A stretch of 10,090 nucleotides of DNA from an uncultured Collinsella sp. (GTDB lineage Bacteria; Actinomycetota; Coriobacteriia; Coriobacteriales; Coriobacteriaceae). Numbering within the stretch: position 1 is the stretch's first letter; each line of letters begins with the position of its first letter. The stretch covers positions 1 to 10,090 of the forward strand of contig URNJ01000058.1 in NCBI GenBank assembly GCA_900549215.1. The letters are read 5' to 3'. The notes under the pieces are model-generated. The model saw nothing but the letters and a program-made list of their open reading frames with translations. It was not told where the DNA came from and did not search any database. The translations under genes and the position numbers were made by a program. Below, in pieces: positions 5,769 to 10,090 of this stretch.

Positions 5769-6670
5769 TCTCGCTTGTCGTTGCTGCCGTCTTGCTGCTG
5801 ATTCATGCGCTGGTTTGCCTGATGCTGTGGACGCTTATGAAGCTGGGCCTGCTGCCGGTGCGCGGGCACATGCTGGCTGTGATAGTGCTGGTGCCGCTGT
5901 GGGGCCCGTTGCTGGTGGTTCTGCTATCGGTCCGCAGCGCGGTGTTTGGCGAGGGGCTGAAAGAGTCTGCGCTGGAGTCGCTGCGCTTCAACGACGAGCT
6001 GCATCGCAGTATGTCGGTACCGAGTGGTGAGGACGATGCAGGCGTAGTGCCGCTCGAGGAGGCGCTCATCGTCAACGACCCGGCATACCGGCGCCGCCTA
6101 ATGCTCTCCATGCTCACCGAGGAGCCCGACGCGTACCTGGCGCAGCTGCAGGCGGCTAAGCTTAACGACGACGTTGAGGTGGCGCACTATGCCGCGACGG
6201 CGGTGGCGCAGATCTCCAAGGAGTCCGACCTTAAACTGCAGCAGCTGGAGCGTGCCTTTAAGACGGACCCGAGCGCGCAAAACCTCAACGAATACTGTGA
6301 TTTTCTTGGTGAATACTTGGACTCGGGCTTGGCTGAGGGTCGCGTGGCTCAGATTCAGCGCCAACAGTACGCGCGCCTGCTTGCGCGTCGCTGCGAGCGC
6401 GAGGATACCCTTGAGCTGCGCATTCGATACGCGACGGCGCTGGCCGATGTCGGACAGATCGACGAGGCGCAGGCCGTGACCGATCAGTTGGTGCTCGACG
6501 TGCCCGAGGAGCAGGAGGTTTGGATGCTTTGCCTGCGCCTTGCCGTGATGCGCCGCGATGGTGACGAGGTTCACCGTGTGATCGATGCGATTGACAAGCA
6601 GCATGTGTATTTGAGCGCCGACAACCGCGAAAAGTTGGCGTTTTGGCGCGACGGGGAGGAGGCCAGATGA
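5765..6670 (+). CDS. pelE: PelE, membrane-anchored TPR-like subunit of the Pel synthase
   Basis: This 301-residue protein has two N-terminal membrane segments, ISLVVAAVLLLIHALVCLML (2-21) and about residues 33-54 (HMLAVIVLVPLWGP onward). A soluble, entirely helical region follows that looks like TPR or TPR-like repeats, for example RIRYATALADVGQIDEAQAV and VWMLCLRLAVMRRDGDEVHR. In Pel systems PelE sits with PelD and PelG in the cytoplasmic membrane and helps recruit PelF; its role is structural, not enzymatic. The start is TTG 5765, which overlaps the pelD stop in TTGA and is preceded by GAGGGGGG (5750-5757); starting at the next in-frame ATG (5822) would cut away the first membrane segment. 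The call depends on membrane topology and on the pelD-E-A-F order, since PelE sequences diverge strongly. Confidence 0.8.
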   Translation: MISLVVAAVLLLIHALVCLMLWTLMKLGLLPVRGHMLAVIVLVPLWGPLLVVLLSVRSAVFGEGLKESALESLRFNDELHRSMSVPSGEDDAGVVPLEEALIVNDPAYRRRLMLSMLTEEPDAYLAQLQAAKLNDDVEVAHYAATAVAQISKESDLKLQQLERAFKTDPSAQNLNEYCDFLGEYLDSGLAEGRVAQIQRQQYARLLARRCEREDTLELRIRYATALADVGQIDEAQAVTDQLVLDVPEEQEVWMLCLRLAVMRRDGDEVHRVIDAIDKQHVYLSADNREKLAFWRDGEEAR

Positions 6671-8547
6671 GTGTGGCGCAACATATCCGCGACCGTGCAG
6701 GCCGCTTTCGTTGGATGGGACTCCTCGTGGTGTGGGCGGTCTTTATTGCCACGGCCGCCGTGCTGCTGGTGGAGCGTGCCGGCGTGCAGTACAGTGCGGG
6801 CCAGCATAGGCTGGGGATGCTTGCCGCCAACGATGCGGTGCCTGCCTCCTCGGCAATCTTTGGCCAAAAGCCCACGTGCCTGGTCATTACCGACTCGGAC
6901 CAAGATAGCGTCGACGACGTTAAAGACCAGTTCGACCAGATTTTGCTGGACATGAAGATCGCCCATCGCGATGTTGATATTGCCATCGACGGTGCGGACG
7001 CGATCCCATCGCTCACGTCGTTTGATCGCGTGATTGTGCTTATGCCCTCGCTTGACGGACTGGGTGCGCATCTGACCGATCTGATGAGTTGGGTGAGTGC
7101 GGGCGGCTCACTCATGCTGGGCATGACGCCAGATAGCTCGAACTGCCTGCAGGCTATTGCTTCCAAGCTTGGGATCGAATCGGCCGGATATGACTATGCG
7201 ACAGCCGAAAGTATCGTTCCGAGCGAGGACTTTATGTTGGGCGGAGGAGAGCGCTACGAGTTCTCGGACCCCTTCGATTCTTCGCTTTCGGTTTCATTGC
7301 GCGAAACGGCGCGCGTCTGGGCAAGGACCGGTGACGCGGGCACGCCGCTCATTTGGTCTAACGATTGCGGAAGTGGTCACACCGTGGTGTGCAACATTGG
7401 CATTTACGACAAGGTCATGCGTGGGTTCTATGCTTCGGCCATAAGCTTGCTGGGTGATACCACGGCCTATCCGGTCATCAACAGCGCCGTGTTCTATTTG
7501 GACGACTTTCCTAGCCCCGTGCCCTCGGGCGATGGCACTTATATCAAGCGTGACTACGGCCTTTCCATTGCGGATTTTTACACCAAGGTCTGGTGGCCCG
7601 ATCTGCAAAAGCTCGCGCAAAAATATGGCATTCGCTATACCGGCGTGATGATCGAAAACTACGAGGACGCGGTCAACCAGATCGAGCCCGCGCGCCAACC
7701 CGATACCACGCAGTTCCGCTATTTTGGCGGCATGCTGCTGCAGATGGGCGGCGAGCTGGGCTTTCACGGCTACAACCATCAGCCTCTGGCGCTCTGGGAC
7801 ACCGACTACGGCACGCTGTACGACTACAAGACCTGGAAGAACAAAGAGACGCTCGTCGCTTCGCTCAACGAACTTATCGCGTTTCAGGACGAGGTCCTGC
7901 CCAATGCTCATGGCTCGGTTTACGTGCCGCCGTCGAATATTCTTTCGGCTCGCGCGCGCAAGCTTATCGGTTCCGATGTTCCGCGCATTAAGACCATTGC
8001 CAGTACGTATTTTGAGGATGGTACCGACCTGCCCTACGTGCAGGAGTTTGGCGTGGCGAGCGATGGCATTGTGGAGCAGCCACGTATTGTTTCGGGCGGC
8101 ATGGTCAACGATTCCTATATGCGTCTGGCAGCCGTGTCCGAGCTCAACATGCACTACGTGAGTACGCACTTTATGCACCCGGACGACCTGCTCGATCCGG
8201 ATCGCGGCGCCAAAGAGGGCTGGGAGGTCTACAAGGGCGGCCTGACCGACTACCTGGACTGGCTTACCACGTCGGCGCCCGACCTGCGGCACCAGACGGC
8301 GTCGGAGTGCTCCGGTGCCATCCAGCGCTTTTCGTCGGTTACGGTGAACGTGGATACCAGCGCGGATGCCTGGACGCTTAGTCTGGGCAATTTCCACGAC
8401 GAGGCGTGGCTCATGTTCCGCGCCAATAATGGCGAGCCGGGTGCGGTGACGGGTGGCGAACTGACGCACCTTACGGGCGATCTGTATCTGCTCAAGGCAA
8501 ATGATAAGACCGTGATGATTGAGCGCAAGGAGGGTGGCGACAAATGA
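6667..8547 (+). CDS. pelA: PelA-type polysaccharide deacetylase (DUF2194-like), membrane-anchored
   Basis: This 626-residue protein starts with a single membrane anchor or uncleaved signal (about 16-35, WMGLLVVWAVFIATAAVLLV, no lipobox cysteine), which places the rest outside the cell. Residues about 60-270 look like an alpha/beta amidotransferase-like fold (LVITDSDQDSVDDV, FDRVIVLMPSLDG, GSLMLGMTPDS). From about 270 comes a CE4-like deacetylase barrel with FYLDDFPSP (D279-D280) and FHGYNHQP, where H367-GYN-H371 is the H-x3-H metal motif. The enzyme is expected to remove acetyl groups from the N-acetylgalactosamine-containing Pel polymer. It lacks the glycosyl-hydrolase domain of Pseudomonas PelA, as is known for Gram-positive Pel clusters (PelA-DA type). 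ATG 6667 is preferred over an in-frame upstream codon at 6643 because AGGAGG (6656-6661) precedes it by 5 bases and it overlaps the pelE stop (ATGA). The stop overlaps the pelF start in the same way. Confidence 0.87.
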   Translation: MSVAQHIRDRAGRFRWMGLLVVWAVFIATAAVLLVERAGVQYSAGQHRLGMLAANDAVPASSAIFGQKPTCLVITDSDQDSVDDVKDQFDQILLDMKIAHRDVDIAIDGADAIPSLTSFDRVIVLMPSLDGLGAHLTDLMSWVSAGGSLMLGMTPDSSNCLQAIASKLGIESAGYDYATAESIVPSEDFMLGGGERYEFSDPFDSSLSVSLRETARVWARTGDAGTPLIWSNDCGSGHTVVCNIGIYDKVMRGFYASAISLLGDTTAYPVINSAVFYLDDFPSPVPSGDGTYIKRDYGLSIADFYTKVWWPDLQKLAQKYGIRYTGVMIENYEDAVNQIEPARQPDTTQFRYFGGMLLQMGGELGFHGYNHQPLALWDTDYGTLYDYKTWKNKETLVASLNELIAFQDEVLPNAHGSVYVPPSNILSARARKLIGSDVPRIKTIASTYFEDGTDLPYVQEFGVASDGIVEQPRIVSGGMVNDSYMRLAAVSELNMHYVSTHFMHPDDLLDPDRGAKEGWEVYKGGLTDYLDWLTTSAPDLRHQTASECSGAIQRFSSVTVNVDTSADAWTLSLGNFHDEAWLMFRANNGEPGAVTGGELTHLTGDLYLLKANDKTVMIERKEGGDK

Positions 8548-9971
8548 GAATCTGCTTGGTACTCGAGGGTTGCTACCCCTATGTGCACGGCGGCGGATCA
8601 ACCTGGATGCATGGCTATATCCAGGCCATGCCCGAGTACGAGTTTGTGCTGTGGGTGATCGGCGCGCATGCTGCCGACCGTGGCAAGTTTGTCTACGAGC
8701 TGCCCGGCAACGTGGTCGAGGTGCACGAGGTGTTCCTGGACGATGCCCTGCGGCTTTCGGGCGAGCAACATGAAGCCAGTTTTAACGACCGTGAGCGCGA
8801 GGCGCTACGCCGTCTGGTGTCGCTCTCTAATCCGGACTGGGATGTGTTATTCGATATCTTCCACCGCCGTCGCGTGCATCCGCTCTCGTTTTTGCAGAGC
8901 CGCACGTTTATGGATATCTTTCGCGACGTGTGCCTGGCCGAGTATCCCTACACGCCCTTTGCCGATGCATTCCACACCATGCGCTCCATGTTGCTGCCCG
9001 TGCTCTACCTGTTGGGCAGCGAGGTGCCGGTGGCCGATGTGTACCATGCCATCTCGACCGGCTACGGTGGCCTGCTCGCCTGCCTGGGCTCAAGCGTTCA
9101 CCATGCGCCGGTGCTGCTGACCGAGCATGGCATCTATACCCGCGAGCGCGAGGAAGAGATCATTCGCGCCGATTGGGTGGTGCCGTCGTTTAAGGACCGC
9201 TGGATCCGCTTTTTCTACCTGCTTTCGGAGGAGATCTACCGCCGCGCCTTCCGCGTGACGAGTTTGTTCCATAACGCCCGCAAGACGCAGATTGATATGG
9301 GCTGCGATGCGGACAAATGCCTGGTCATCCCCAACGGCATCCAGTTCGATCGCTTTAAGGATATTCCCTTAAAGACCGATGACGGCTGGGTGGACATTGG
9401 CGCGGTGGTGCGCCTGGCGCCCATCAAGGACGTCAAGACTATGATCTATGCCTTCTTTGAGCTGCACGAGCGCCTGCCCAAGGTGCGCCTGCACATCATG
9501 GGCGGCGTGGACGACGAGGAGTACGGCGCCGAGTGCCACGCGCTGGTCGAAACCCTGGGCGTGCGCGACCTGATCTTTACCGGCCGCGTCAACGTGGTCG
9601 AGTACATGGAAAAGCTCGACTTTACCATTTTGACGAGCATCTCCGAGGGCCAGCCGCTCAGCGTGCTGGAGTCGCTTGCAGCGCGCCGTCCCTGCGTGAC
9701 GACCGAGGTGGGCTGCTGTCGCGAGCTTCTCGAAGGCGCCCCGGGCGACGACTTTGGCGTGGCGGGTTTTGTGACGCCGCCTATGTATCGCAAGGGCTTG
9801 GCCGATGCCATGGAACGCATGTGCACAAGCCGCGCTCGTCGCATTGAGATGGGGAAGCGCGGGCAGCGTCGCGTTGCCACGTACTTTTTGCACGAGCAGA
9901 TGCTCGCCAACTATCGCGCGCTGTACGACGAGACGGCGTGTGCGTTTAACCTGCCCAGAGAGGGGGAGTAG
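8544..9971 (+). CDS. pelF: PelF, GT4-family glycosyltransferase of Pel exopolysaccharide
   Basis: This 475-residue cytosolic GT-B glycosyltransferase opens with RICLVLEGCYPYVHGGGSTW, the characteristic PelF start (LiLEGtYPYV.GGvSsW). Further hallmarks are ISTGYGGLLA and LLTEHGIYTREREEEI (about 192-207), VIPNGIQFDRF, VVRLAPIKDVKTMIYAF, and the E-x7-E donor-site motif SEGQPLSVLESLA with E368 and E376. PelF uses a UDP-hexosamine donor (UDP-GlcNAc or UDP-GalNAc) to build the polymer, working with the PelD-PelE-PelG membrane complex. Its length is slightly below that of Pseudomonas PelF (about 507). The ATG overlaps the pelA stop (8544-8547). This is the most confident anchor for naming the cluster pel, because PelF is well separated from other GT4 enzymes at its N-terminus. 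Confidence 0.93.
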   Translation: MRICLVLEGCYPYVHGGGSTWMHGYIQAMPEYEFVLWVIGAHAADRGKFVYELPGNVVEVHEVFLDDALRLSGEQHEASFNDREREALRRLVSLSNPDWDVLFDIFHRRRVHPLSFLQSRTFMDIFRDVCLAEYPYTPFADAFHTMRSMLLPVLYLLGSEVPVADVYHAISTGYGGLLACLGSSVHHAPVLLTEHGIYTREREEEIIRADWVVPSFKDRWIRFFYLLSEEIYRRAFRVTSLFHNARKTQIDMGCDADKCLVIPNGIQFDRFKDIPLKTDDGWVDIGAVVRLAPIKDVKTMIYAFFELHERLPKVRLHIMGGVDDEEYGAECHALVETLGVRDLIFTGRVNVVEYMEKLDFTILTSISEGQPLSVLESLAARRPCVTTEVGCCRELLEGAPGDDFGVAGFVTPPMYRKGLADAMERMCTSRARRIEMGKRGQRRVATYFLHEQMLANYRALYDETACAFNLPREGE

Positions 9972-9974
9972 CCG

Positions 9975-10090
9975 GTGGCCGGAATTGGTTTTGAGCTCAA
10001 GCGCCTGTTTAGGCGCAGGGGCCTGTTTGCCACGATGCGCGCTTATGGCTAAGCCCGCATTGTGGGTGCCGGGCCCCCCGCGTAGAGCAC
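9975..10090 (+). pseudogene. pelG: PelG (Pel transporter) 5' end, interrupted by in-frame stops, 3' truncated by window end
   Basis: GTG 9975 opens a frame reading MAGIGFELKRLFRRRGLFAT then MRAYG, the standard PelG N-terminus. A GGGGGAG site (about 9961-9967) lies 7 bases before it, and it follows the pelF stop by 3 bases. PelG is a polytopic membrane protein of the MATE-like flippase class that exports the polymer with PelD and PelE. TAA 10050-10052 stops the frame at codon 26, yet the bases after it still encode ARIVGAGPP in the same frame, the next part of a PelG protein, before a second stop, TAG 10083-10085. The gene is therefore either a fresh pseudogene or intact with sequence errors at a contig end. 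About 400 further residues would be expected beyond the window. Confidence 0.75.

Noticed and set aside
7294..8601. Long minus-strand open frame (435 codons) opposite pelA
   Set aside because: It lies wholly over the well-supported pelA gene and its ends; its product is rich in Arg, His, Val and Ala as expected from the complement of GC-rich coding DNA, with no recognisable domain.

Overview
The window looks like a piece of a high-GC actinobacterial genome. I favour a gut Coriobacteriia member of the Collinsella/Olsenella type. The basis is GC-rich coding flanks (about 70% in a sampled 60-base line near 9500), a monoderm-style Pel exopolysaccharide operon with no outer-membrane components in view, and a dTDP-rhamnose gene beside it. 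The genus is inference; nothing in the window proves it.

Layout. (1) 1-261 is the 3' end of a dTDP-4-dehydrorhamnose reductase (RmlD) gene, closed by a strong hairpin at 295-330. (2) 262 to about 3600 is a clearly AT-richer island (about 42% GC in a sampled line near 450). It holds an intact AbiH-family phage-defence gene (394-1440), the decayed remains of a second, divergent AbiH-like gene (about 1609-1905), a gene-free stretch with short repeats, and a three-gene operon (2210-3495). (3) 3651 to the end is a GC-rich, tightly overlapped operon that I read as pelD-pelE-pelA(deacetylase)-pelF-pelG, with pelG only just begun.

The three-gene operon reads as a toxin-antitoxin-chaperone (TAC) module: a HigB/RelE-like toxin, an Xre/HigA-like antitoxin with a C-terminal tail, and a SecB-like chaperone. 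A perfect 34-bp palindrome lies 17 bases before the toxin start and is the likely operator. In the TAC model the chaperone protects the antitoxin tail, so failure of chaperone supply frees the toxin.

In the pel operon, PelD is the predicted c-di-GMP receptor: it keeps an RxxD I-site, has a degenerate GGDEF motif, and carries an extra N-terminal SDR-like domain. PelE is a membrane/TPR partner, PelA a membrane-anchored deacetylase, PelF the cytosolic GT4 glycosyltransferase, and PelG the multi-pass transporter. The stop-start overlaps predict translational coupling. The last about 45 bases of pelG carry two in-frame stops inside otherwise recognisable PelG sequence, which is either a real lesion or poor sequence at a contig end.

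The most interesting parts are the TAC module with its palindrome, the intact plus decayed AbiH pair, the SDR-PelD fusion with lost SDR motifs, and the broken pelG start.
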